64,000 nt of DNA from Candidatus Binatia bacterium (GCA_029243485.1 JAQWRY010000088.1:215221-279220), one strand, 5' to 3'; shown: positions 8,376-16,977, numbered from the stretch's first letter. The notes: generated by a model not told the origin, from the letters alone. Numbers and translations: made by a program.

Positions 8376-9017
8376 CTAGTTCTGCTCGGCTTCGGCTTCG
8401 GCTTCGGCTTCGAGCGAGAACGGCGGCGTTACTATCCCGCCGGATACGACCATCTTGATTCCCTCCTCGACCGTCATGTCGAGGATGATCAGGTCCTTTC
8501 TCGGAACGAAGAGGAGGTAGCCCGACGTCGGGTTCGGTGTCGTGGGGAGGAAGACGTTCACCGTCTTCTCCTGCGTACGATGCTGCACTTCGCCCGCGGT
8601 CGTTCCGGTGAGAAACCCGATCGACCAGATGCCTTTGCGTGGGTACTCGAACAGGGCCACTTCGCGAAATGCGTTCGATTTCTGCGCGAGGACGCTTTCG
8701 AAGATCTGCTTCGTGGCTCCGTAGACCGTACGGAGGACCGGGATGCGGCTCACAATCCGGTCCCCGATGCTGTGAATGGCACGCCCCAAGAAGCCCGAGG
8801 CGAGCCAGCCGATGAGCGTGATCCCGGAGATCACGACCAGAAGGCCGAAGCCGGGGATTTTGAAGCTCGACGGCAGGATCTGGCTGTCCACAAAATCGAC
8901 GAACCAGACCGCGACGCCGATGGTGACGGCGAGGGGCGCGGCGAGGAGGAGTCCCGCCAGGAAGTACCCGCGCAGGCGAGCGCTCAGTGGTCGCTGGTCG
9001 GGGGCGTTGGGGGTCAT
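8376..9017 (-). CDS. DUF502 family membrane protein
   Basis: The product (213 residues) begins with a cytoplasmic stretch, two hydrophobic segments (about 18-45 and 55-77) and the DUF502 core: GDRIVSRIPVLRTVYGATKQ, then FREVALFEYPRKGIWSIGFLTG and TTPNPTSGYLLFVPRKDLI. DUF502 proteins are widespread inner-membrane proteins without an assigned biochemical role. The last residues are an Ala/Glu run made by a hexanucleotide repeat. It starts 6 bases after the stop of the SIMPL gene and is probably co-transcribed with it. Confidence 0.9.
   Translation of the reverse strand: MTPNAPDQRPLSARLRGYFLAGLLLAAPLAVTIGVAVWFVDFVDSQILPSSFKIPGFGLLVVISGITLIGWLASGFLGRAIHSIGDRIVSRIPVLRTVYGATKQIFESVLAQKSNAFREVALFEYPRKGIWSIGFLTGTTAGEVQHRTQEKTVNVFLPTTPNPTSGYLLFVPRKDLIILDMTVEEGIKMVVSGGIVTPPFSLEAEAEAEAEQN
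8387..8412. repeat. Hexanucleotide tandem repeat (CGGCTT)4
   Basis: Four perfect copies of CGGCTT plus a partial fifth encode the Ala-Glu tail of the DUF502 protein. The unit is six bases, so copy-number change would lengthen or shorten the tail by two residues without shifting the frame. Confidence 0.9.
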
Positions 9018-9023
9018 GGCGGT

Positions 9024-9743
9024 CTACTCCAGTTCGGCGGTGATGCGGACGGCTGCGGAGATCTCGATCTCGCCCGCCTGGATTGGCGGCGGTGCGGCCG
9101 CGTCGGCCGACATCGCGACGGCCCCGCGACGGAACACGGGTTCCGGAGGCGGACGTCCGCCCGCACCCTGTTGCTCGATGAGGAGGAGGCTGCCGATGTT
9201 ACTCCCGGCGCCGGCTGCGGCCGCTTCGGCGCGAGCACGGCCATCGCTCACGGCCTGCTTGAGCGCCTCGCGCTCGAGCTCGTCGCGCTTCTTCACGTCG
9301 AAGCGAAGACCACTCACCGCGGTTGCACCAGCGCGCGTGGCGAGGTCGATGATCTCGCCGACCTTTTTGATGTCGTCGAGCCGTACCTCGACCTGGTTGC
9401 GCGCGAGATAGCCGCGCGAGCGCCGCGTGCCTTTGTTGTAATCGAACTCTTCCTGGAGGCCGTAGGAAACAGTGCGAATCGCGTTGTCGCCGAGGCCCGC
9501 ACCGCGGAGCTTGGCGAGAACGGCGTCGCTCGTCTTCGCGTTCTGTTGCTGCGCCTCTCGGGGGTTGGGGTCACGCGATTCGACGGCCAACATCACGAAG
9601 GCGCGGTCGGGGGCAACGCGGATCTCCGCTGTGCCGGTCACCACGACCTTTGCCGGCTCGTGGTCGGCGGCGTGGCTTGGTTGGGCCAGGACCGCACTGC
9701 TCAGTGCGGCGGCCACGGCGACAAACAATCTCCCTCGCTTCAT
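9024..9743 (-). CDS. SIMPL (DUF541) domain periplasmic protein
   Basis: The ATG at 9743 was chosen because it begins a clean signal peptide (MKRGRLFVAVAAALSS…SHA); the open frame upstream is shadow. The mature protein is a typical SIMPL domain: KVVVTGTAEIRVAPDRAFV, a central RYGL-like YGLQEEFDYN segment with YLARNQVEVRLDDI, ATRAGATAVSGLRFDVKKRD and KQAVSDGRARAEAAAAGAG, ending with EIEISAAVRITAELE. SIMPL proteins form oligomeric periplasmic or outer-membrane-associated shells in some bacteria; function is mostly unknown. 239 residues, followed directly by the DUF502 gene. Confidence 0.9.
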   Translation of the reverse strand: MKRGRLFVAVAAALSSAVLAQPSHAADHEPAKVVVTGTAEIRVAPDRAFVMLAVESRDPNPREAQQQNAKTSDAVLAKLRGAGLGDNAIRTVSYGLQEEFDYNKGTRRSRGYLARNQVEVRLDDIKKVGEIIDLATRAGATAVSGLRFDVKKRDELEREALKQAVSDGRARAEAAAAGAGSNIGSLLLIEQQGAGGRPPPEPVFRRGAVAMSADAAAPPPIQAGEIEISAAVRITAELE

Positions 9744-9837
9744 CCCGTCCTGGGTATCCCAGGTTGAGAGCCGAGTCGAAGGCGGGGAGAGCGGGGGCGC
9801 CGGCCGCCCACGGGGAGCGGCCGGCGGCACGACCCGG

Positions 9838-11172
9838 TCAGATGAATGGAATCGTCGTGTACGGAGCCCCCGGCAGGAGGGGGACGTGGGCGTTCGGGCT
9901 CTGGAGCCAGTTGTCGATGATGCTGGCGTAAACCTGTCGGAAGTCGGTGTGGTGCACGAGGTTGCCCTTGGAGTCGGGGGCGCCGATGTCCGGCATCTCG
10001 CCGTAGATTCCGCCGTTCACGCAGTCGCCGAGGGCGAACACGGCACCGGCACTGCCGTGGTCGGTCCCGCCGCCGCCGTTTTCGGCAATGCGGCGACCGA
10101 ACTCCGAGAAGGTGACGACGAGTACATCGTCGGAGATGTTGGAACCGGCTTCGACGTTGATGTCCTGGAGATCCTGGTAGAACGCCCCCAGGGCAGGGCT
10201 CAATTGATCGAACAGACTCGCGAGTCGCCCGCTGGTCGAACCCTGGTTGGTGTGGGTGTCGTAGCCGCCCTGCCGAACATGGAAGTAGTTGGCCCCGACC
10301 GGCGTGCCGCTCACGGCATCGTGCCGGATGATCGAGGACACCTCGGTGAGGCGGTCGGCGATCGATCCCGAAACGCCGTCCAGGTTCGAACCCCAGCCCG
10401 TGTCGATGGCCGCGTACTCGTCGATCTTGCCGATGAGCACCTCGCCCGAGACACCGACCGTGTTCTGCAGGCCGCTCGTTTCGCCCGGGTCGGCCTCCAC
10501 CGCGTACATGGCCTCGAGGGCCGTCTTCTTCGCGACCGCATCGGGGTACTCGTTGTCGTCTGGAAGAACGAACTGTGAGAGCTTCTTCACCGCGAGGACG
10601 TTGCAGCCCAGCGGACAGACGAACATCTTGCTCAGCGTCGTATCGACATCGACGGTCACGAGATCCGAAGACGTATAGTAGCTGTCGAGGTAGCGCCCGA
10701 ACCAGCCGTCGGCGAACGGCAGGACCGACTCGCCGCTGAACCAGATGTCCTCAGATCGGAAATGCGAGAGGCTCTGGTTCGCGTACGACACACCCTGGAT
10801 GACCGCGAGCTTGCCCGAGTCGAAGAGCGACTTCAGGTGCGACAGCGACGGGTGGAGTGCGAGCGTGTTGCCCTTCACCGGGTCCGTCCCGATCGTCGTG
10901 GCGGCGAGTTCCGCCGGAGTGAGTGCGATCGACGAGCGAGCCGCGTCGTACTCGGTGCGCTGCGGGAATCCGGGTTGGTCGTTGACGGGCACGACGGTGT
11001 TGAGCGTGTCGAGACCGCCCTCGAGCTGCACGACGACGATGATGGGATTCGTCGGGCCTGCCGCACGAGCCTCGTTCGGGCTGAAGAGGGCACGCTGAAG
11101 CGGGCCGGGAATTGCGAGCGTGGCACCGGTGAGTGCGCCGCCCTGGAGGAGTCTTCTTCTACTGATGTCCAT
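9838..11172 (-). CDS. DUF1501 family protein (Tat-exported)
   Basis: The N-terminus is a twin-arginine signal (DISRRRLLQGGALTGATLAI). The DUF1501 core follows: NPIIVVVQLEGGLDTLNTVVP, ALHPSLSHLKSLFDSGKLAV, HFRSEDIWFSGES, YFHVRQGGYDTHTNQ and VVTFSEFGRRIAENGGGGTDHG, the last being a sulfatase-like metal-site segment. DUF1501 genes nearly always sit beside a DUF1800 gene, as here (15 bases downstream of it). The pair is common in Planctomycetes and Proteobacteria and acts outside the cytoplasm, but no reaction has been assigned. 444 residues. Confidence 0.95.
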   Translation of the reverse strand: MDISRRRLLQGGALTGATLAIPGPLQRALFSPNEARAAGPTNPIIVVVQLEGGLDTLNTVVPVNDQPGFPQRTEYDAARSSIALTPAELAATTIGTDPVKGNTLALHPSLSHLKSLFDSGKLAVIQGVSYANQSLSHFRSEDIWFSGESVLPFADGWFGRYLDSYYTSSDLVTVDVDTTLSKMFVCPLGCNVLAVKKLSQFVLPDDNEYPDAVAKKTALEAMYAVEADPGETSGLQNTVGVSGEVLIGKIDEYAAIDTGWGSNLDGVSGSIADRLTEVSSIIRHDAVSGTPVGANYFHVRQGGYDTHTNQGSTSGRLASLFDQLSPALGAFYQDLQDINVEAGSNISDDVLVVTFSEFGRRIAENGGGGTDHGSAGAVFALGDCVNGGIYGEMPDIGAPDSKGNLVHHTDFRQVYASIIDNWLQSPNAHVPLLPGAPYTTIPFI

Positions 11173-11187
11173 TGTCGCCTCCTCCTC

Positions 11188-12582
11188 TCAGTGGATGTTG
11201 GATTCGGGGATTTGCAGGGCCAAGGCGATGGCGCCGCGTACTTTGGTTTCGACGACGGTCTCGTCTTCGAAGTTCGTCTCGCCCTCGAAGTAGTCGATCA
11301 GAGCCGCTCGGGTGCCCGTCGGAGTCTTGCCGGCGATGCCGAGGCGACTGAGGATCTCGTCGACGACCTCTTCGATCGTGGTCGCGTCCTTCGGGATGAT
11401 CTTGCTCGGCTTGAGCAGAACCAGGTTCTTGTCGCGTCCGGCGGCGATGGCCTGTCCGACTTCGAACCGCGCCAGGGTCTGCCCACTGGACAGCCAGGCT
11501 GTGCCGTTGCTCCAGCCGTTCACGCCGGGCGGGTTGAACAGTTCCATGCCCATGCTTTCGAGCGCGTTCGGCGTGTAGGTGTGCTTCGACTTCGCCTCGA
11601 GGCCGCGCATTGCGCTGAACAGGAACTCGCACGGGTTTCGTACCGTGCTCGACTTCGCCTGCGCGGAGTAGAACTCGTCGTCCAGGAACATGTCGCGCAG
11701 AAGGTCGGAGATCACGTAGGTGCCGCCGGCACGGAAGGTCGCGGTCAGGCTGTCGATCAGAGCCGCGGACGGATCCGGATACGCGAAGTACTCCCACAAC
11801 TTCTTGCCGATGAAGCGCGGCATGGTGAGATTCCCGGAGGAGTCTTCGTGGGTGAAGATCGCGTCGATCACATTCGTCGCGGGCGGGAGCAGGTTGTCGC
11901 TGCCGTCCTCGACGCCGAAGTTGGCGGTCACCTCGAAGGACTTTCCTGCAAACAGGGTCTTCGGATCTTCGTCGAAGCGGTTCGGGTTGAAGTACCCGAT
12001 GTCCTTGTCGCTGATCTGGAAGCCGGTGGTCGCACGCGTGACGGCGATGACGTCGTCCTGCGTGTAGTTCTCTTCGGTGCCGTCGAAACTGAAGACGCCG
12101 AGAACGAACAGTTCCAGAACTTCGCGCCCGAAGTTCTCGTTGAGAGAGCCGTCCTTGTTCGTCTTCCCATCGAGGAAGTCGAGCATCGCGGCGTCACGGG
12201 TCACCTCGTGGATGAGGGTGCGCATGTCGCCCATCCCGAACTGGCGGAACGCCCGGTTTTGGAAGGACATCTGGCGCACGTTCTTCACGACGTCGAACTG
12301 GGTCGCGAAGTGGTCGTGCCATAAGAGGACCATCTTCTCCTGGAGGCGCCGCGCGTTTTGCTTCTCCATGCGCTTGCACCACCAGGTGGACAGCTTCCTC
12401 AACTCGGCCCGATCGTTCGATGACTTCCCGGGGCCCTTCGCCTTGCTGGCTTTCTGGCCCACTAGGAACTCGACGGTGAACGCCTGGCCCTTTTTCACGA
12501 ATTTCGAGACGTCGCTCGGCTTCGCGCCGAAGCCTGCCCGATTCAGCAGGTGGACGACGTTTTCCTCATCCCAAACAACCAT
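11188..12582 (-). CDS. DUF1800 family protein
   Basis: The ATG at 12582 has a strong ribosome site (GGAGGGGAA) close upstream and gives the usual family N-terminus (VVWDEENVVHLLNRAGFGAKP). Family landmarks are KMVLLWHDHFATQ, LREFLDG-like MLDFLDGKTNKDGSLNENFG, REVLELFVLGVFSF (the NFARELLEL-type motif), YTQDDVIAVTRATTG and the C-terminal SMGMELFNPPGVNGWSNGTAW-type segment. It is transcribed ahead of the DUF1501 gene and the two clearly form an operon. 464 residues; biochemical role unknown. Confidence 0.95.
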   Translation of the reverse strand: MVVWDEENVVHLLNRAGFGAKPSDVSKFVKKGQAFTVEFLVGQKASKAKGPGKSSNDRAELRKLSTWWCKRMEKQNARRLQEKMVLLWHDHFATQFDVVKNVRQMSFQNRAFRQFGMGDMRTLIHEVTRDAAMLDFLDGKTNKDGSLNENFGREVLELFVLGVFSFDGTEENYTQDDVIAVTRATTGFQISDKDIGYFNPNRFDEDPKTLFAGKSFEVTANFGVEDGSDNLLPPATNVIDAIFTHEDSSGNLTMPRFIGKKLWEYFAYPDPSAALIDSLTATFRAGGTYVISDLLRDMFLDDEFYSAQAKSSTVRNPCEFLFSAMRGLEAKSKHTYTPNALESMGMELFNPPGVNGWSNGTAWLSSGQTLARFEVGQAIAAGRDKNLVLLKPSKIIPKDATTIEEVVDEILSRLGIAGKTPTGTRAALIDYFEGETNFEDETVVETKVRGAIALALQIPESNIH

Positions 12583-12702
12583 AGTTTCCCCTCCGACCTG
12601 TAAAGATGCTGCCCCGGGACGGGGGTGGCAAGGCATTTTTTACCTGGAGTGCCCGATACCTCCGATCGGGCGGTTCGGGCGTTCGTATACACAAAGGGGA
12701 GG

Positions 12703-14343
12703 ATGGAAGGCGGATTCTTCGGTAGTAGGAGGGCGGGCGGCCCCGGTTCCCACGCCAGCGCTCGGTCGATGGTCCTGGCGGGGAATGGGGTGGTTTGCAC
12801 CAGCCAGCCTCTGGCATCGCAGGCCGGACTGGCGGTCCTGCGAGCGGGCGGGAATGCGATCGATGCCGCCGTGACCGCGGCGGCCGTCCAGGGGGTGGTC
12901 GAGCCGTACAGTACCGGGATTGGGGGGGACTGCTTTGCCCTGGTCTGGTCGGCCCGAGATCAGCGCCTTTTTGCGCTGAACGGGAGCGGGCGGGCCCCGG
13001 CGGGAGTGTCTCCGGAGGACCTGCGGGCGGCGGGTTCCGAGATGCCTCGGCAGGGCATCCACACCGTCACGGTCCCCGGCGCGGTCGGCGCCTGGTGCGC
13101 GCTTCTCGAGAAGTTCGGTTCACGCTCGCTCGGCGACGCGCTTGCTCCGGCGATCCAGCTTGCCGAGGACGGCTTCGCGGTGAGCGAGGTGATCTCCCAC
13201 GAGTGGAATCTCACCGCGCAGTTCGGCTTCCTGCAGAATGATGCCGCGCGGCGCTGCTTCGCGCCCCGCGGGACGGGCCCGGCTGTCGGCCAGGTCATGC
13301 ACTTTCCCGATCTTGCTCGGTCTCTGCGATTGCTCGCAGACGGGGGAGGGCGGGTCTTCTATGAGGGGGAGCTGTCGGACCGGCTCTTGAAGGCGCTCCG
13401 GGCCGAGGGAGGCTCGTTCTCGCGGTCGGACTTCGCGGACGCGCGGCCCACCTGGGTCGAACCGATCGGCGTCGACTACCGTGGGTATCGCCTGTGTGAG
13501 ATTCCTCCGAACACGCAGGGGATCACCGCGTTGATCTCCCTGGGGATTCTCGAGCAGTTCGAGATCGGAGCGCTGGAATGCGGTTCGGCGGATGCGGTGC
13601 ATCTCACGATCGAAGCGGTGAAGCTGGCGTTCGCGGATCGGAACGCGCACATCGCCGATCCCGATCACATGGCCGCGTCGGTGGAGGCGCTTCTCGACCC
13701 GGCCTCGCTGCGGGCCCTCGCCGGGCGGATCGATCCGTCGCGCGCCGCGGCCGACGTGGTCGCGCGGCCTCCCGCCGGGAGTGACACCGTCTATCTCACG
13801 GCGGCCGACGGCGAAGGCAATGTCGTCTCGTTCATCAATAGCCTCTACGGGGCGTTCGGTTCCGGACTGGTCGCCGGGGACACCGGTATCGTTCTGCAGA
13901 ACCGGGGAGCCGGCTTCTCGCTGGACCCCGACCACCCCAACATTCTGGCGGGCGGGAAGCGGCCGTTCCACACGCTGTGTCCGGCGATGCTTCTCCAGAA
14001 CGGCAAGCCGCGGGTGTCGTTCGGGGTCATGGGCGGAGAAGTGCAGGCGCAAGGGCAGGTGCAGGTCGTGTCGAACCTCGTCGATCACGGCCTGAACGTG
14101 CAGGAGGCGTTGGACGCGCCGCGTTTTCATTTCCTCGGCGCGGCGGATGTCGCGCTCGAGCCGGAGTTCGCGACGGACGTTGCGGCAGGATTGGCGGAGC
14201 GCGGTCACGAGTTGAAGGACGCGGTGCATGCGCTCGTCCGCGGCGGGTTCGGTGGTGGACAGGCGATTGCGATCCATCCCGACACCGGCGTGTTGTGGGC
14301 GGGCTCGGACCGGCGCAAGGACGGGGCCGCAGCCGGCTTCTAG
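12703..14343 (+). CDS. Gamma-glutamyltransferase family protein
   Basis: The ATG at 12703 follows AAAGGGGAGG directly; a longer open frame begins at 12625. Family features run in order: GNGVVCTSQPLASQAGLAVL, NAIDAAVTAAAVQGVVEPYS, IGGDCFALVW, ALNGSGRAP, PGAVGAWCALLEKFG, then SDTVYLTAADGEGNVVSFIN with the Thr that becomes the N-terminal nucleophile after self-cleavage (about residue 365), and PFHTLCPAMLLQNGKP. There is no recognisable signal peptide, so it is probably cytoplasmic and closer to YwrD-type members than to periplasmic GGT. It would hydrolyse or transfer gamma-glutamyl groups, or act as an acylase. Confidence 0.9.
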   Translation: MEGGFFGSRRAGGPGSHASARSMVLAGNGVVCTSQPLASQAGLAVLRAGGNAIDAAVTAAAVQGVVEPYSTGIGGDCFALVWSARDQRLFALNGSGRAPAGVSPEDLRAAGSEMPRQGIHTVTVPGAVGAWCALLEKFGSRSLGDALAPAIQLAEDGFAVSEVISHEWNLTAQFGFLQNDAARRCFAPRGTGPAVGQVMHFPDLARSLRLLADGGGRVFYEGELSDRLLKALRAEGGSFSRSDFADARPTWVEPIGVDYRGYRLCEIPPNTQGITALISLGILEQFEIGALECGSADAVHLTIEAVKLAFADRNAHIADPDHMAASVEALLDPASLRALAGRIDPSRAAADVVARPPAGSDTVYLTAADGEGNVVSFINSLYGAFGSGLVAGDTGIVLQNRGAGFSLDPDHPNILAGGKRPFHTLCPAMLLQNGKPRVSFGVMGGEVQAQGQVQVVSNLVDHGLNVQEALDAPRFHFLGAADVALEPEFATDVAAGLAERGHELKDAVHALVRGGFGGGQAIAIHPDTGVLWAGSDRRKDGAAAGF

Positions 14344-14382
14344 CGGGTCGGGGGCCGTTGGCGCGATCTTGCGCGCGTGACG

Positions 14383-14685
14383 CTAGCGCGCTCGCAAGAA
14401 GACGATCATCGCGCCGTCGTCGCCGCTCCGGTCGAGCTGGCGCTCGAAGTGGTCGACCTGCTCTCTTGCGTTCTGCTCGATCCAGGCTGGGACCGCCTGG
14501 CGGAGAACGCCGATGCCGCCGGGGCTTCCCTTTCCTTTGCCGTAGATGATCCGCACCTCGGGTTCGCCGCGCGCGTGAGCCTCTTCGAGAAATTTTTTCG
14601 TTGCGTCGAGGGCGGGGCGGACGCCGAATCCGTGGAGGTCCAGGGTCGGGACGATGCCGAAGAGGCGTCTTAGAAGTCCGTGCAT
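14383..14685 (-). CDS. Smr domain protein
   Basis: The 100-residue product is a stand-alone Smr domain: TLDLHGFGVRPALDATKKFL gives the LDLHG motif and following helix, and VRIIYGKGKGSPGGIGVLRQ gives the central G-K-G-x-x-S/P motif. Smr domains nick or cleave nucleic acids, for example at stalled ribosomes or branched DNA. It converges with the gamma-glutamyltransferase gene, with 39 bases between the stops. Confidence 0.9.
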   Translation of the reverse strand: MHGLLRRLFGIVPTLDLHGFGVRPALDATKKFLEEAHARGEPEVRIIYGKGKGSPGGIGVLRQAVPAWIEQNAREQVDHFERQLDRSGDDGAMIVFLRAR

Positions 14686-14958
14686 CTGTCGTCGCTATAT
14701 GGACACTTCGAGTGTCACGCGCATGCCCTCACCGATCACAAATGACGCAATGCGTCGTGGCGTATCCGAACGATTGACCCTCATTGGCTCAGCGCGCCCT
14801 ATAGGTTTGGAGTGCAATGTCGATATCATCACAGGCAACGGGCGGCGTGCCCCAACTGGTCGTGGGTGTGTGGGGTAGGGGGAATGGGGCGCGCCGGATC
14901 CGTTGCTCGAGTAGTGGGGCGCAGTCCCCTAAGCACCATGAATCCCAAGGGAAATTTG

Positions 14959-14987
14959 TTGACTGACCTTCCGGCACAGAATAGCTA
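14959..14987 (+). promoter_or_regulatory. Weak sigma-70-like promoter candidate for the polysaccharide operon
   Basis: TTGACT at 14959-14964 matches five of six bases of the -35 consensus. After 17 bases the -10 position reads TAGCTA, which is a poor match. It lies in the least GC-rich part of the spacer, about 130 bases before the first gene, leaving room for the two leader hairpins. Only the -35 part is persuasive. Confidence 0.25.
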
Positions 14988-15059
14988 TCGCTTTACTGAT
15001 CGTGAGGGTCCGTGTGTCCGGGGTGGGGACATGCTTGGGCGTGGTGGTGAATAGGTATG

Positions 15060-15096
15060 GCCTCGGTATCCCGAGGCTCTTCGGACGGGAGTCCGA
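15060..15096 (+). promoter_or_regulatory. Tandem hairpins in the 5' leader of the polysaccharide operon
   Basis: Two adjacent stem-loops can form in the transcript: GCCTCGG-TATC-CCGAGGC at 15060-15077 (7 bp, 4-nt loop) and TCGGAC-GGGA-GTCCGA at 15081-15096 (6 bp, 4-nt loop). The second ends four bases before the AGAGGGG ribosome site of the first gene (ATG 15116). They could influence transcript stability, attenuation or translation. No T-tract follows, so they are not a plain terminator. Confidence 0.4.
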
Positions 15097-15115
15097 GTTG
15101 AGAGGGGTGTCCAAC

Positions 15116-15724
15116 ATGAAGCCGTTCGTAAGTGCGCTGGCTCTGGTTTCCATTTTCGGTCTCGCAACGATGGCCACGGCGGAGGACTCCGCCTCGGCGG
15201 AGCCGCAGACGGTCACGCAGTCGCGCGTCCAGGGTTCGGTTTTCGATCCGGACAGGAATCCCGTCTCAGGAGTCGACGTGATTCTGCTCTCCGAAGCGGG
15301 TGCAGAGCTCGGCCGAACTTCGACCGACGCCACTGGGGCGTACTCTCTCGGGTGCGTCGACCTCGGCAGCTACCAGTACGAGATCGCCCCCACCGGCAAC
15401 GGCTACAAGGGACACAAGGTCGTCGCGCCTCTGGGGCCGAACGGCCTCACGATCGCGTGGGCGGTGGATCACAGCAAGCCCGCTCTCGCATCCGCAACCG
15501 CGACCGGTGGTCCGTGTGGTGCGGCAGCGGTCGCAGCTGCCGGCACGGGCGCAGCCGCCGCAGGTGCAGCGGGCGCAACTGGCGCGGCCGCAGGAGCCGG
15601 AATGAGCACTGGCGCCATCGTCGTCGGTGGGACCGCGATTGCGGCCGGTGTCGGAGTCGGGATCGCGGCCGCTGCGGGCGCGTTCGATTCCAACAGCTCT
15701 GCACCGTCCTCTCCGGCGCAGTGA
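15116..15724 (+). CDS. Secreted protein with carboxypeptidase-regulatory-like domain and Ala/Gly-rich hydrophobic tail
   Basis: The ATG at 15116 is preceded by AGAGGGG and begins a signal peptide (…ALALVSIFGLATMATA). Residues about 38-95 look like a small Ig-like/CarboxypepD_reg sandwich: VQGSVFDPDRNPVSGVDVIL, then TDATGAYSLGCVDLGSYQYEI. The last 75 residues are almost all Ala, Gly and Val (for example TGAIVVGGTAIAAGVGVG), ending with DSNSSAPSSPAQ; they may form a membrane-inserting hairpin. It is the first gene of the operon with the Wza-like and Wzc-like genes, so a role in the export assembly or as a surface-retained component is likely, but no known family was recognised. Confidence 0.8.
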   Translation: MKPFVSALALVSIFGLATMATAEDSASAEPQTVTQSRVQGSVFDPDRNPVSGVDVILLSEAGAELGRTSTDATGAYSLGCVDLGSYQYEIAPTGNGYKGHKVVAPLGPNGLTIAWAVDHSKPALASATATGGPCGAAAVAAAGTGAAAAGAAGATGAAAGAGMSTGAIVVGGTAIAAGVGVGIAAAAGAFDSNSSAPSSPAQ

Positions 15725-15816
15725 TCGCATCGAAGGTAGGGTCGTATCCTGCCTTCGCCGTCGAGTGGGCACGGGCGGCTTTGCCGCCCATGGACGAGTC
15801 AGGAGGGTAAGCCTCG

Positions 15817-16977
15817 GTGACGATCTTCCGCGCAGGCGTGGTCGTGGCCCTGGTCGGGTTCGTGGCCGCGGGTTGCTCCGCGAAGCGAGCCGATGGCTGG
15901 GAGCCGGTGGAGCATGAGAAGCAGGCCGCCTTGGAAAAGGCGAGCGCGCCTCAGGTGACCCATGCTCTCGCCGATTCGCCGGCCGTAGATCTGGCGCGCC
16001 TGCGCCGCGTCTACGACGACCGAACGCGCACCGGCGGAGCCTGGGACTATCCCATCGGTACCGGCGATCTCATCGAGATCTCGGTTCCCGCCATGTCCGA
16101 ACTCGAACTGGAGACGGTTCGGGTGTCGAGTTCTGGAACCGTCTCCCTGCCGATGCTGGAGGACGTTCGCGCATCCGGGCTCACTGAAAAGCAGTTCAAA
16201 GCGGAGCTCCGGCGGGCACTGTCCCGCTACATGCACAACCCACACGTGTCTGTGCATGTGAAGGAGTACCGCAGCCGACAGGTCGGCGTACTCGGCTCGG
16301 TTGACAGCCCAGGGTTGCACACCGCCAAGAGCGCGGACGCCACGATTCTCGACATGATCTCCGAGGCGGGCGGCTTGACCGACGACTCGACGCAGCGCCT
16401 CTTGTTCATCCCGGCCGAGCGCGTGTCGGCCGAGGATAGCCTTGCTCTCAGCGGTCTCGTCACCGAAAAGCTCGAGTCCGCGAATGTCGACATGGCGAGG
16501 TTCGACGACCTGGAGGCGACTCCGATGTTGCAGGCCTCCGACCCGATCGTCATCGATCTCGAAAAGATGAACCGGCGATCGGCACAGTTCGCGTTGGCCG
16601 TGCCGGTGCGGCCGGGCGACACGATCATGGCTCTGGGCGGCGGTCAGATCTTCGTGCAGGGCTGGGTCGAGGAACCCGGCGCGCAGAAGATGGCCCGCGG
16701 TCTCACATTGCTTGGGGCGATCGCCGCGGCCGGTGGGACTTCGTATCCCGCGCAGAAGTCGACGGTCCAGGTTCTCCGCGAGCAGAGCGGCTCGGATCGA
16801 GTCGTCAAGATCGTCGACCTCGAAGACATCGAACAAGGCCGGGCCGAGGACATTCGACTGCGAGAAGGCGATCTGGTGATCGTCGAGGCAGAGGGCGCGA
16901 AGCTCGTTGGTTACGGCGTCTACCAGTTTTTCTCGAACGTGATGCGCGTTGGCGTTTCACTCGCGAGTCCATTCTAG
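15817..16977 (+). CDS. Wza-like polysaccharide export lipoprotein
   Basis: From a GTG start, a lipoprotein signal ends at Cys20 (FVAAGC). The Poly_export domain follows at about residues 75-155: YPIGTGDLIEISVPAMSELE, VSSSGTVSLPMLEDVRASGL, ALSRYMHNPHVSVHVKEYRS. Two SLBB-like segments follow: VGVLGSVDSPGLHTAKSADA and, later, IFVQGWVEEPGAQKMARGLT. The C-terminus contains a hydrophobic or amphipathic segment suited to the outer-membrane helix. Wza-type proteins form the outer-membrane channel for capsule and EPS export and dock on the Wzc-type kinase encoded next (35 bases downstream). 386 residues, normal for the family. Confidence 0.95.
   Translation: MTIFRAGVVVALVGFVAAGCSAKRADGWEPVEHEKQAALEKASAPQVTHALADSPAVDLARLRRVYDDRTRTGGAWDYPIGTGDLIEISVPAMSELELETVRVSSSGTVSLPMLEDVRASGLTEKQFKAELRRALSRYMHNPHVSVHVKEYRSRQVGVLGSVDSPGLHTAKSADATILDMISEAGGLTDDSTQRLLFIPAERVSAEDSLALSGLVTEKLESANVDMARFDDLEATPMLQASDPIVIDLEKMNRRSAQFALAVPVRPGDTIMALGGGQIFVQGWVEEPGAQKMARGLTLLGAIAAAGGTSYPAQKSTVQVLREQSGSDRVVKIVDLEDIEQGRAEDIRLREGDLVIVEAEGAKLVGYGVYQFFSNVMRVGVSLASPF

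Larger units (their letters stand above)
14686..15115. other. 430-base non-coding region upstream of the polysaccharide operon
   Basis: No convincing gene is seen. The region is the divergent spacer between smr (minus) and the plus-strand polysaccharide operon. It contains two compact dyads: GACACT-TCG-AGTGTC at 14702-14716 and GACGCA-A-TGCGTC at 14744-14756. It also contains a possible promoter near 14959 and two leader hairpins at 15060-15096, listed separately. Its base composition is lower in GC than the flanking genes around 14940-15000. Confidence 0.5.

Noticed and set aside
8387..8412. Phase-variable repeat in the DUF502 gene
   Set aside because: The unit is six bases, so slippage keeps the frame. 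It could change tail length only.
8187..9767. Long plus-strand open frame of 526 codons
   Set aside because: It is antisense to the DUF502 and SIMPL genes, whose products match known families throughout. The translated product has no family features and the skewed composition of a GC-rich shadow frame.
10762..12324. Plus-strand open frame of 520 codons
   Set aside because: It is antisense to the DUF1501 and DUF1800 genes, which have clear motifs and ribosome sites. The frame shows no domain pattern.
14686..15115. RNA gene or riboswitch in the 430-base spacer
   Set aside because: Apart from short dyads and two leader hairpins, I could not fold a tRNA cloverleaf or recognise a known riboswitch core by eye.
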